Assembly (NCBI GenBank): GCA_018715585.1
Contig: DVLH01000086.1
Coordinates: 1-14,373, forward strand
Source: Candidatus Aphodomonas merdavium
GTDB lineage: Bacteria > Bacillota > Clostridia > Christensenellales > Aristaeellaceae
DNA: 14,373 bases
Direction: 5' to 3'
Part shown: positions 1 to 6,431 of the stretch, one piece after another
Layout of the letters: every line of letters starts with the position of its first letter
Numbering within the stretch: position 1 is the first letter of the stretch
Translations under genes and position numbers: made by a program
Notes under the pieces: generated by a model
Seen by the model: the letters and a program-made list of their open reading frames with translations, nothing else
Told to the model about the DNA's origin: nothing
Database searches by the model: none

Positions 1-55
1 TCTCGCATTGCAGGGGAGGTTGTCCTCTCGGAAAACCACCCCCGTTTTGCGGTGC
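1..55 (-). other. Structured 5' leader or start of a small RNA, unidentified, cut by window edge
   Basis: RNA started from the promoter at 62-90 would begin near position 55 with GGCACCGCAAAACGG. It then folds into a hairpin over 43-13: GGGGGUGGUU pairs with AACCUCCCC, and inside it UCC pairs with GGA around a GAGA (GNRA-type) loop. No U-run follows within the window and no ribosome binding site with a start codon is visible, so the transcript continues to the left. It could be a riboswitch or attenuator leader, or a stable small RNA. I could not match it to SRP RNA, tmRNA, 6S, RNase P, T-box or a common riboswitch core. Confidence 0.4.
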
Positions 56-61
56 CTGATC

Positions 62-90
62 AGTTTACATCAAAATACCTTTTTTGTCAA
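62..90 (-). promoter_or_regulatory. Near-consensus sigma-A promoter reading off the left edge
   Basis: Read on the minus strand, a perfect -35 box TTGACA (85-90) is followed by a 17-nt spacer and TAAACT (62-67) as the -10 box. A-rich tracts just upstream (about 91-112) resemble an UP element. Transcription would start near position 55 and run off the left edge of the window. It lies about 55 bp past the rhaA stop codon, so it serves the next transcript and not rhaA. It is the best-matching vegetative promoter in the window, which suggests a strongly expressed product or stable RNA. Confidence 0.8.
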
Positions 91-143
91 TAGCTTTTTG
101 AGATTTTTTGGCCTGTTTTCAGTATTTTTTCATAAAACGAACA

Positions 144-1385
144 TTATCTTTTCATAGCTACTTCTTGTTCGTATTTTTTGGCTTCCTCCACCCATTTTAA
201 TGCCACAGGCACATTGCAACGTTCGCAGAATTCGTCCCAAACAGCGCCCATGGGCATGGTAAGCAGCTCTTGCTGGATGGCCAGGCGGGAGCTGTTGTCC
301 CCTTCGGCCTCCAATTTTTTCAGCAAGGCCACCGGCTCCAGCAGCGCGGCGAGCAGCGCCTTGCGCGCATTGCGCGCGCCAACCGTCCAAGCGATAACGC
401 GGTTGATGGAAGCGTCGAAATAATCCAGCGCAAGATAAACACGCGAGAGCGCGCCGGCACGGACGACTTCGCGCATAATCTGCCGCGTTTCGTCATCGAG
501 CAGCACAACATGGTCGCTGTCCCAGCGGACGGGGCGGCTCACATGCAGCAGCAGGTTCTCCGCAAAGCAGAGCACCGTGCTGATCTTGGAAGAAATCAGC
601 TCCGTCGGATGGTAATGGCCTGCGTCCATCGTCAGCATGATTTCGGGGTGCAGCAGCACGTACGCCCAGTAAAAATCATGGGAACCGGGGACATAGCTCT
701 CGCTGCCGATGCCAAAGAGCTTGGACTCGACGGCGTCGCGCATGAGCCGCTTGTCCTTTTTCTCAGTGAAAATCTGGTTAAGGCTATCGATCAGGCGCAT
801 GCGGGGGCCGACGGTATCGATCGGCACTTCCTTTTCGCCGTCATGGATCCAATGGTTGACGACGCACGTTTTGCCCGTTGCACGGCCGAAATATTCGGCA
901 ATCTCGCGCACGCATTTCGCATGGCGGATCCAGAACGCGCGCAGCCCTTCGTCCGGATTGGTCAGCGAGCCTTTCTCGCTCAGCGGGGAGGAAAAGAACG
1001 TCGTGTTAAAGTCGAGCCCGACGCCATGCTCATTGGCCCACTCCACCCACGAAGCGAAATGTTCCGGCCGCAGCGCATCGCGGGAGACGGGCGTCTTGCT
1101 GTCGAGGTAATTGGCGTGCAGGTTCACCTTGCTCGTGCCCGGCACAAAAGAGAGCACCTTTTCGATATCGCTGCGCAGCTCGTCAATGTTGCGCGCGCGC
1201 CCGGGGTAATTGCCCGTTGCCTGGATACCGCCGGTTAGCTCGCCGCCGCCTTCAAATCCGAGCACGTCGTCCCCTTGCCAGCAGTGGATGGAAATCGGTG
1301 TTTTTGCAAGCACTTCCAGCGCCTTCTCGACATCCACGCCGAGAGAAGCATATTGTTCCTTGGCCACTTCAAACATTTTGGACAT
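144..1385 (-). CDS. rhaA: L-rhamnose isomerase
   Basis: Cytoplasmic metal-dependent aldose-ketose isomerase converting L-rhamnose to L-rhamnulose, the first step of rhamnose breakdown. The 413 aa match the usual 410-420 aa of RhaA, and the protein aligns with E. coli RhaA along its whole length. The TIM-barrel metal and catalytic residues are visible: Glu220 in ESKLFG, Asp254 and His257 in MDAGHYHP, His281 in LLLHVSRPVRWDSDHV with Asp289 and Asp291, and Asp321 in ALDYFDAS. The start is set by a GAGGAGG ribosome binding site at 1393-1399, about 7 nt upstream. No rhamnulokinase, rhamnulose-phosphate aldolase or AraC-type regulator lies in the window. The gene is the last of the minus-strand run, 97 nt after the membrane-protein gene. 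Some family members also isomerise other aldoses, so rhamnose as sole substrate is inferred. Confidence 0.95.
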   Translation of the reverse strand: MSKMFEVAKEQYASLGVDVEKALEVLAKTPISIHCWQGDDVLGFEGGGELTGGIQATGNYPGRARNIDELRSDIEKVLSFVPGTSKVNLHANYLDSKTPVSRDALRPEHFASWVEWANEHGVGLDFNTTFFSSPLSEKGSLTNPDEGLRAFWIRHAKCVREIAEYFGRATGKTCVVNHWIHDGEKEVPIDTVGPRMRLIDSLNQIFTEKKDKRLMRDAVESKLFGIGSESYVPGSHDFYWAYVLLHPEIMLTMDAGHYHPTELISSKISTVLCFAENLLLHVSRPVRWDSDHVVLLDDETRQIMREVVRAGALSRVYLALDYFDASINRVIAWTVGARNARKALLAALLEPVALLKKLEAEGDNSSRLAIQQELLTMPMGAVWDEFCERCNVPVALKWVEEAKKYEQEVAMKR

Positions 1386-1449
1386 TGCTTTTTCCTCCTC
1401 AATCGTTAAAAGTACTACGGGCGTTCATCGGGACAAAAACGGCAAACGG

Positions 1450-1484
1450 GGCGCTATCGCGCCGCCACAGAGCGGCCACCGCTC
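1450..1484 (-). terminator. Two adjacent hairpins after the membrane-protein gene, weak terminator candidate
   Basis: On the minus strand GAGCGG-TGG-CCGCTC (1484-1470) overlaps the stop codon of the membrane-protein gene. It is followed by GGCGC-GATA-GCGCC (1463-1450). A run of five Ts comes only about 12-20 nt after the second stem, so this is not a textbook rho-independent terminator. It could reduce read-through into rhaA or stabilise the upstream message. No convincing promoter for rhaA is visible in the 97-nt gap. Confidence 0.35.
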
Positions 1485-2247
1485 AAATCAACTCTTTTTT
1501 CTCCGGGCCTTTGCCCGCAAGGCGGTTGCGCGCCTCCTTCTTGAGCCGCTTGCGCGGACGGCGCTTGGCCTCCTCGATCATCCGGACGGCTTTCGCCCGG
1601 CGCACCGGACCAAACTGATACCCAATTGCATACACGGCGGGCAGCAGCAGCGTCAAAATAGGGCATAGCCTATCAAACAACAGCGACGCGGCATCGCTCA
1701 TCGTGCCAAACAGGCTCACATAAGCAAACAGGAAAAAACGCACGGCGACGGTGGCGTAATCCTGCACGCCCACCGACACGCTCGTATCGCCCAGATAGGC
1801 AAGCGCGTCGCCGATTTCCGGCCGGGCTAAATACGAGCTCATCCATGTGGGGGTTCCCTGCAGCGCGTAAACATACGGCTGCGCCGTCACCGCCACAAAG
1901 ACAGCCACCAGCAACAGCGGCGCACCGCCCAGCAGCGCCGCCCAGACGGCTTTCATCCGCCAGAAGCGCTTGTTCTCTTCGCTGCGCGCTTTTTCCTGCA
2001 TCCCCTGCGCACGCAGCTTGTCCAGCATTTGAGAAACGGCGCAATCGCGCTCGCCCCGAACCGCCGCGCCAAAGAATACCAGCGCCCATGCGCCTGCAAT
2101 CACCAGCGCCGACACGCCGATGCGCACGCCTGCCGCCGCATCCGTCGCCAGCGGCATCATCAAAAAACCAAACACGCCAAACGCCGCCTCATAGCCCAGC
2201 ACGCCCAGCGCCATGCGGACAATCTGATTGCCCCGTCCCTTTTTCAA
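1483..2247 (-). CDS. Unrecognised five-helix membrane protein with basic C-terminal tail
   Basis: I do not recognise a family for this 254-aa protein. Five hydrophobic stretches are visible, at about residues 12-32, 40-63, 98-121, 165-183 and 194-212. A charged loop (about 64-97) and a loop rich in small and polar residues (122-164) lie between them. The C-terminal tail from 215 is strongly basic (PRKRLKKEAR), consistent with a cytoplasmic end near membrane lipid. The start is TTG: AGGAGG at 2255-2260 sits 8 nt before it. An ATG at 2301 would add 18 residues and overlap the upstream gene by 34 nt, but has no ribosome binding site placed for it. The gene begins 20 nt after the cyclo-ligase stop, so the two are probably co-transcribed. 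No catalytic motif is visible and I assign no function. Confidence 0.72.
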   Translation of the reverse strand: MKKGRGNQIVRMALGVLGYEAAFGVFGFLMMPLATDAAAGVRIGVSALVIAGAWALVFFGAAVRGERDCAVSQMLDKLRAQGMQEKARSEENKRFWRMKAVWAALLGGAPLLLVAVFVAVTAQPYVYALQGTPTWMSSYLARPEIGDALAYLGDTSVSVGVQDYATVAVRFFLFAYVSLFGTMSDAASLLFDRLCPILTLLLPAVYAIGYQFGPVRRAKAVRMIEEAKRRPRKRLKKEARNRLAGKGPEKKELI

Positions 2248-2254
2248 CGCCGTT

Positions 2255-2260
2255 TCCTCC
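2255..2260 (-). promoter_or_regulatory. Ribosome binding site fixing a TTG start
   Basis: AGGAGG on the minus strand, 8 nt upstream of TTG at 2247-2245. It begins 8 nt after the stop codon of the cyclo-ligase gene and decides the start of the membrane-protein gene in favour of TTG over the upstream in-frame ATG at 2301. Confidence 0.8.
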
Positions 2261-2267
2261 TGTTTTT

Positions 2268-2855
2268 TTACAAACCTAGCGGCGCTCTCCCGCCAAAGCA
2301 CATAATCCCGCGCTCCGTCAGCAGCGCATCCATCCGCACGTCATGCGCGCGCAGCGGCAAGCGTTCCACTACCTGCATGCTGAAGGCAACGCCCGTGATC
2401 ACGCCCGCGCAGCGCGGCAAAAAGCGGTCATAGCATCCGCCCCCTTGGCCAAGCCTGCCACCCCTTTCGTCAAAGGCAACGCCCGGCACCAACAGCAGGT
2501 CAATCTCCTCCGCTCTGGCGGCAGGTACGTTTGGCGGCGGCGCCGGAATGCCGTATACATCGGGGCACAGCCCGTCCAGGCGCGCCACGCGCACCGCTTC
2601 CATCCATCCTTTTTTCAGGCAGCGCGGCAGCAGCAGCTGCTTGCCCGCGTCCAGCACGCACTGTGCCAACGCATCCGTTCCCGCCTCGCTTCCCACCGGC
2701 CGGTAGGCGAGCACCGTGCGCGCACGCAAAAAAACATCCCAGCCCGCCAGGCAGGCTTCGATTTGCCGCGACATGGCCAACCGCTGCTCCCGGGGGACAG
2801 CCGCGCGGGCTTTGCGCAGCCCGGCGCGCAGCGCCGCAATCTCCTGCGGCGTCAC
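2268..2855 (-). CDS. yqgN: 5-formyltetrahydrofolate cyclo-ligase
   Basis: Cytoplasmic enzyme that uses ATP to convert 5-formyl-THF (folinate) to 5,10-methenyl-THF, returning a storage or inhibitory folate to the one-carbon pool. With the GTG start at 2855 the protein has 195 aa, the usual size. The signature block is present at about 119-145: DLLLVPGVAFDERGGRLGQG followed by GGCYDRF. The family form is usually GYGGGYYDRF, so two aromatic positions differ here. A second conserved block (GVAFSMQVVERLP, 155-167, then HDVRMDALLTE) follows. The GTG overlaps the alr stop codon by 4 nt (GTGA), giving translational coupling; an AAAGGTG just upstream is only a weak ribosome site. A longer in-frame ORF from 3038 would run deep into alr and lacks family similarity, so I reject that start. 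Confidence 0.9.
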   Translation of the reverse strand: MTPQEIAALRAGLRKARAAVPREQRLAMSRQIEACLAGWDVFLRARTVLAYRPVGSEAGTDALAQCVLDAGKQLLLPRCLKKGWMEAVRVARLDGLCPDVYGIPAPPPNVPAARAEEIDLLLVPGVAFDERGGRLGQGGGCYDRFLPRCAGVITGVAFSMQVVERLPLRAHDVRMDALLTERGIMCFGGRAPLGL

Positions 2856-3967
2856 ACGTACACCTTTGGCACGCGCGCCGTCGGCGAAAGCATGACCTCG
2901 TAATCGATCACGCCCATCCATTCGGCCAGCTCCCGCACGGAAATCCGCTCGTCTCCCTGTGTGCCGAGCAAAACGACTTCGTCGCCCGCGCATGCGCCGG
3001 GAATCTCCGTCACATCGAGCATCGCTTGGTCCATGCATACGCGGCCGATCACCGGCGCGCGGCGTCCGCGCACAAGCGCATACGCCGTATTGCCCAGCGC
3101 CCGCGGGTAACCGTCGGCATAGCCAATCTCAATGGTCATCACCCGCGTGGGCCGCTGCGCCCGGAACGTGCGCCCATAGCCGACCGTTTCGCCCGGCTCT
3201 ATCGTCTTGACGTGCACGCCCTCCGTCACCCAGCGCATGGCCTCGTGCAGCCCTGCTCCCTCGCCGCCGGGAAGGTGCGGATCTTCATACAGCGCAATCC
3301 CCGCGCGCACCATGTCATGCGCAAACTGCGGGCAGCGCAGCATCGCCGCGCTGTTAAGGCAATGCAGCAGCAATCCCGCATGCTCCCGGCACGCTTCCTC
3401 TACCAGGCCGGCAAACCGCTCGTGCTGTTCAAAGACAAACGAATCATCGGCCTCGTCTGCGGTGGCAAAATGGGTGTACGCCCCTGTGAGCGCAACGCGC
3501 GGCGCCTTCTCCAGCGCCGCGAGCACCTGCTTGGCTTCCTGGCGCGACCGCACGCCGATGCGGCCCATGCCGGAGTCAATTTTCAAATGCACGCCGACGG
3601 TCTTTCCGTATTTTTGCGCCGCCTGCTGCAAAAACTCCACCGCACGCGCATCAAACACCGTTTGGGTCAGGCCGTAGGCGACGGCCGCCTCCGCGCCGTC
3701 GGCGTTGACGCCGCCCAGCACGAGCACGGGCGCCGTCACGCCTGCCTCGCGCAGGATGACGCCCTCCTCCGGGATGGCGACAGCAAGGTACTCCGCGCCG
3801 TTTGCAACGGCTGTCTGCGAAACCGCCGTAGCGCCATGCCCGTATGCATCCGCCTTGACGACAGCCATCAGCTTTGCATGCGCCGGGGTTTTTGCCCGCA
3901 GCAGGCGGACGTTTTGCGCAATCACGCCCAGGTCGATCTCCAAGCGCGTATGCCGAAACCGCTTCAT
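2852..3967 (-). CDS. alr: Alanine racemase
   Basis: PLP-dependent enzyme interconverting L- and D-alanine, supplying D-Ala for peptidoglycan; cytoplasmic, normally a homodimer. The 371-aa form keeps the numbering of the Geobacillus enzyme almost exactly. Lys38 in VVKADAYGHG would hold PLP, Tyr264 in GYGRTF is the opposite-face catalytic base, Arg135 is in GMGRIG, Lys129 is the likely carbamylated lysine, and Cys311-Met312-Asp313 form the substrate-entry motif. I chose ATG at 3967 because GGAGG lies 8 nt upstream (3976-3980); an ATG 13 codons earlier (4006) has no ribosome site. The gene is coupled to the folate gene downstream by a 4-nt overlap and lies 101 nt after iorB. A role in spore germination control, known for some alr paralogues, cannot be told from sequence. 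Confidence 0.95.
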   Translation of the reverse strand: MKRFRHTRLEIDLGVIAQNVRLLRAKTPAHAKLMAVVKADAYGHGATAVSQTAVANGAEYLAVAIPEEGVILREAGVTAPVLVLGGVNADGAEAAVAYGLTQTVFDARAVEFLQQAAQKYGKTVGVHLKIDSGMGRIGVRSRQEAKQVLAALEKAPRVALTGAYTHFATADEADDSFVFEQHERFAGLVEEACREHAGLLLHCLNSAAMLRCPQFAHDMVRAGIALYEDPHLPGGEGAGLHEAMRWVTEGVHVKTIEPGETVGYGRTFRAQRPTRVMTIEIGYADGYPRALGNTAYALVRGRRAPVIGRVCMDQAMLDVTEIPGACAGDEVVLLGTQGDERISVRELAEWMGVIDYEVMLSPTARVPKVYV

Positions 3968-3975
3968 CTCACCGG

Positions 3976-3980
3976 CCTCC
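3976..3980 (-). promoter_or_regulatory. Ribosome binding site fixing the alr start
   Basis: GGAGG on the minus strand, 8 nt upstream of the ATG at 3967. It selects the 371-aa alanine racemase over a 384-aa version starting at 4006. Confidence 0.75.
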
Positions 3981-4013
3981 AGAAAAACAGGCTTTCCGCG
4001 CGGCAAACGCTCT

Positions 4014-4043
4014 GGGCGGCATAGGCGATACCCTGTGCCGCCC
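4014..4043. repeat. Strong inverted repeat in the iorB-alr gap
   Basis: GGGCGGCA (4014-4021) pairs with TGCCGCCC (4036-4043). An inner AGG/CCT extends the stem past one mismatch, leaving a 6-nt loop. No T-run follows on either strand, so it is unlikely to be an intrinsic terminator. It could be an mRNA processing or stability element between iorAB and alr, or a dispersed repeat unit. Confidence 0.6.
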
Positions 4044-4068
4044 GCCGGCGTTCGCCACGCCAGCCCTT

Positions 4069-4650
4069 TTATTCTCCCTGTTTCACAAGCGCCCAGCCGG
4101 CCAGGAACGCGCGGCGGTTTGCTTCCACTGTTTTAGGCGGCACGCATGCCTCCACCGCTTTGAGCCATGCTTCCTGCGGGAAGGTTTCTCCCGCCGCATA
4201 CGCCCCCAGCAGTACAATATTAACCGATTTGGGCGCGTCGTTATGCATGGCCACCTCGCGCGCGTCAAACGCAAACACCTTCCCATGCGCTTCCAATAGC
4301 GCCTCCAGGTTTTGCGGATATTCCGCCGCGCCGATCTTCACCGTCACCGGCTCGATCTTCTGGCTGTTGACAACGATCCTGCCGCCTTTTTTCAAAAACG
4401 GCAGCGCCCGGGCCGCCTCCAGCAGCTCAAAAGCCAGAATCGTATCCGCCTCGCCCTCCGTCACCAGCGGCGAGAGCACCTTTTCTCCCACGCGCACGTG
4501 CGTGATCACATCGCCGCCGCGCTGCGACATGCCGTGCACCTCGCTGACCTTGATATCCAGCCCCGCCTCCAGGGCGAGCTTTCCAAGCACGCGGCTGGCG
4601 AGCAAAATCCCCTGGCCGCCGACGCCGACAATGATAATGTCTTTTTTCAT
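4069..4650 (-). CDS. iorB: Indolepyruvate:ferredoxin oxidoreductase, beta subunit
   Basis: Small (gamma-domain) subunit of the 2-oxoacid:ferredoxin oxidoreductase that decarboxylates aryl pyruvates (indolepyruvate, phenylpyruvate) to aryl-acetyl-CoA in anaerobic amino acid fermentation. The 193 aa match the usual IorB length. Visible motifs are GVGGQGI (9-15) near the N terminus, typical of the CoA-binding gamma domain, and EVHGMSQRGG (37-46), which is highly conserved in IorB and related subunits. The ATG at 4650 has GGAGGGG at 4658-4664 and overlaps the iorA stop codon by 4 nt (ATGA), so both subunits should be made in step. An in-frame ATG 11 codons upstream lies inside iorA without a ribosome site and is rejected. 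Substrate preference within aryl pyruvates is inferred from family only. Confidence 0.93.
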   Translation of the reverse strand: MKKDIIIVGVGGQGILLASRVLGKLALEAGLDIKVSEVHGMSQRGGDVITHVRVGEKVLSPLVTEGEADTILAFELLEAARALPFLKKGGRIVVNSQKIEPVTVKIGAAEYPQNLEALLEAHGKVFAFDAREVAMHNDAPKSVNIVLLGAYAAGETFPQEAWLKAVEACVPPKTVEANRRAFLAGWALVKQGE

Positions 4651-6209
4651 TTCTTTTCCCCTCCGCGCTTGAGCAGGACGCACGCCCGCTTGACAACGAT
4701 GACCGAAACCGCCTCGCGCGCCGTCTCTTCCTCCAGCGCCGCATCGAGCGCCTTGACGTCAAACGGATCCACCGTGCGCACGCTGGCAGCGCCGCACGCA
4801 CGGCAAAGCGCCTCCAGGTCGATCTGCGGGGCGGGATTGCCGTGAATGTCATAGCCGCTGGCCGGATTCTCCTGATGGCCCGTCATACCGGTGATGCGGT
4901 TGTCAAGGATGAGCACGGTAATGGTGCCCCCGTTATAGCAGGCGTCGATCAGCGGCGTGATGCCCGAATGCAGGAACGTCGAATCGCCGATGACGGCCAC
5001 GGCATGCCGGCTGAACGCCTTGCCGTGCGCCTTTTCCGCACCGAACGCCATGCCGATGGACGCGCCCATGCACAGCGACGCATCCAGCGCGCTCAGCGGC
5101 GGCAGCGCCCCGAGCGTATAGCAGCCGATATCGCCAAAGACGGTATATCCATGCTTTTTCAGCTGCTGGAACGTCACGCGGTGCGGGCAGCCGGGGCACA
5201 GGGCCGGCGGCCGGCCCGGCATTGCCGGAAACTGCGGCAGGTCCGCCTTTTTCCCCGTAAGGATTTCGCGCACCTTTTTGACATCCAGCTCGCCCTGCAG
5301 CCCGGTCATTTCCTTGCCCGTGCAGGCGACGCCGTGCGCCTTCAGCTGGTTTTCCAGGAACGGTTCCAGCTCCTCAATGACGACAAGCCGTTCGACTTTT
5401 TCGGCAAATTCGCGCACCGCCTCAATCGCAAGCGGATAGCACATGCCCACCTTAAACGTGGACGCCTCCGGCATCGCCTCGCGGACATACTGATAGCACG
5501 CGCCTTCGCACACCACACCAATGCTCAAATCGCGGTATTCTGCGCGGTTAATCTCCATTTTGTTGGAAGCTTCGGCCAGTTTCTTTTCCCTTTGCTCCAC
5601 AAACACATGGCGGCCCCGGGCGTTCCCGGGCATCATCACATATTTGCGCACGTCCTTTTCATAGGGGAGGACGTCCCTCTCCTGGCGCGCCTCCAGCGTT
5701 ACCAGCGAGCGCGCATGGGCTACGCGCGTCGTCACGCGCACGAGCACCGGCGTGTCATATTCTTCGGACAGGGCGAAAGCCAGTTTCACAAAATCCTTGC
5801 ATTCCTGCGCATCCGCCGGTTCCAGCACGGGCACATGCGCGCTGCGGCCGTAAAAGCGGCTGTCCTGCTCGTTTTGTGAGGAAAACATAAACGGATCGTC
5901 CGCAACGACGGCGACAAGCCCCGCGCGGATGCCCGTATACGCCGCCGTAAAAAACGGGTCGGCTGCAACGTTGAGGCCGACATGCTTCATGCACGTCATT
6001 GCCCGGGCGCCGCCCATCGCCGCGCCAAAGGCAACCTCCATCGCCACTTTTTCATTCGTCGCCCATTCGCTATTAATTTCCGGATAGGTTGACGCCGCCT
6101 CGGTGATCTCGGTTGACGGCGTGCCGGGATAGCTGGAGACGACGCGGACGCCAGCCTCCCATGCGCCCCGGGCAATGGCTTCGTTCCCAAGGTAAAGCGC
6201 TTTTTCCAT
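4647..6209 (-). CDS. iorA: Indolepyruvate:ferredoxin oxidoreductase, alpha subunit lacking the C-terminal ferredoxin domain
   Basis: Large TPP-binding subunit that takes 2-electron chemistry from aryl pyruvates to ferredoxin. The order is a pyrimidine-binding domain (GNEAIARGA, SSYPGTPSTE, about 1-180), a linker domain (about 225-320), and the TPP pyrophosphate-binding domain (about 330-510) with GDS at 408-410 and the paired Asn437. CPGC (338-341), Cys363 in GDIGC and Cys510 in KRAC match positions that ligate the proximal [4Fe-4S] cluster in related oxidoreductases. The protein stops at residue 520, just after Cys510. Most IorA proteins are about 580-650 aa and carry a two-cluster ferredoxin domain there, which is absent here. 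The stop overlaps the intact iorB start, so assembly or frameshift error is unlikely. GAGGG at 6217-6221 supports the ATG. Confidence 0.93.
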   Translation of the reverse strand: MEKALYLGNEAIARGAWEAGVRVVSSYPGTPSTEITEAASTYPEINSEWATNEKVAMEVAFGAAMGGARAMTCMKHVGLNVAADPFFTAAYTGIRAGLVAVVADDPFMFSSQNEQDSRFYGRSAHVPVLEPADAQECKDFVKLAFALSEEYDTPVLVRVTTRVAHARSLVTLEARQERDVLPYEKDVRKYVMMPGNARGRHVFVEQREKKLAEASNKMEINRAEYRDLSIGVVCEGACYQYVREAMPEASTFKVGMCYPLAIEAVREFAEKVERLVVIEELEPFLENQLKAHGVACTGKEMTGLQGELDVKKVREILTGKKADLPQFPAMPGRPPALCPGCPHRVTFQQLKKHGYTVFGDIGCYTLGALPPLSALDASLCMGASIGMAFGAEKAHGKAFSRHAVAVIGDSTFLHSGITPLIDACYNGGTITVLILDNRITGMTGHQENPASGYDIHGNPAPQIDLEALCRACGAASVRTVDPFDVKALDAALEEETAREAVSVIVVKRACVLLKRGGEKK

Positions 6210-6252
6210 TGTTAATCCCTCGATATCGCTGAATTACAGAAAACCAGTTTGT

Positions 6253-6281
6253 ATTATACCGCAACAACGCAAAAAAGAAAA
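6253..6281 (-). promoter_or_regulatory. Candidate sigma-A promoter of iorAB
   Basis: Minus strand: a perfect -10 box TATAAT (6253-6258), with a poor -35 (TTTTCT, 6276-6281) 17 nt upstream in a T-rich tract. Transcription would start near 6246, giving a leader of about 36 nt before the iorA ATG. The weak -35 suggests dependence on an activator or on the T-rich upstream DNA. It may also drive alr and the genes behind it, since no clear promoter is seen in the 101-nt gap before alr. Confidence 0.6.
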
Positions 6282-6334
6282 GAAAGAATTGCTCCTCCTT
6301 TTGCGCGCCGCCGCCGCGCGGATTTAGCGTTTCG

Positions 6335-6399
6335 TGTCGAACGTCCCTGTTTTTTCGCGGCGGATTTCAACAGTGCTCAAGCGCCTGTTCCGATAGACT
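6335..6399 (+). promoter_or_regulatory. Candidate Spo0A-controlled promoter of spoIIGA-sigE
   Basis: TGTCGAA (6335-6341) is an exact Spo0A box. TTCAACA (6366-6372) is a box on the other strand with one mismatch (TGTTGAA). A possible -10, TAGACT (6394-6399), lies 22 nt after TTCAAC (6366-6371). The Bacillus subtilis spoIIG promoter is known for a 22-bp spacer with a Spo0A box over the -35, so this layout fits. The -35 itself is a poor match (3 of 6), as expected for an activated promoter. GGGAGG at 6419-6424 then serves the GTG start of spoIIGA. Confidence 0.6.
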
Positions 6400-6431
6400 A
6401 ATCCCAAACTCAACGCACGGGAGGTGGACGC

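Noticed and set aside
13..43. Left-edge hairpin as a PyrR-binding loop, SRP RNA or guanidine-type riboswitch
   Set aside because: UCCGAGAGG resembles the PyrR loop but is one nucleotide short. The GCAAUGCG segment only loosely recalls the SRP Alu domain, and the core of the guanidine riboswitch is missing.
270..1238. A 322-codon open frame on the plus strand
   Set aside because: Antisense to rhaA, whose active-site residues are intact. It shows no family features.
2856..3038. A 61-residue N-terminal extension of the folate cyclo-ligase
   Set aside because: It overlaps conserved alr sequence in another frame, is Arg/Gly-rich and unlike the family. The GTG at 2855 gives the normal length.
2531..4024. 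A 497-codon open frame on the plus strand
   Set aside because: Antisense to alr and the folate cyclo-ligase. Low-complexity Arg/His/Pro/Ala composition marks it as a shadow frame.
6302..6320. GC-rich alternating tract between iorA and spoIIGA as a terminator
   Set aside because: GCGCGCCGCCGCCGCGCG can fold weakly, but it has no T-run on either strand and does not follow the end of a gene.
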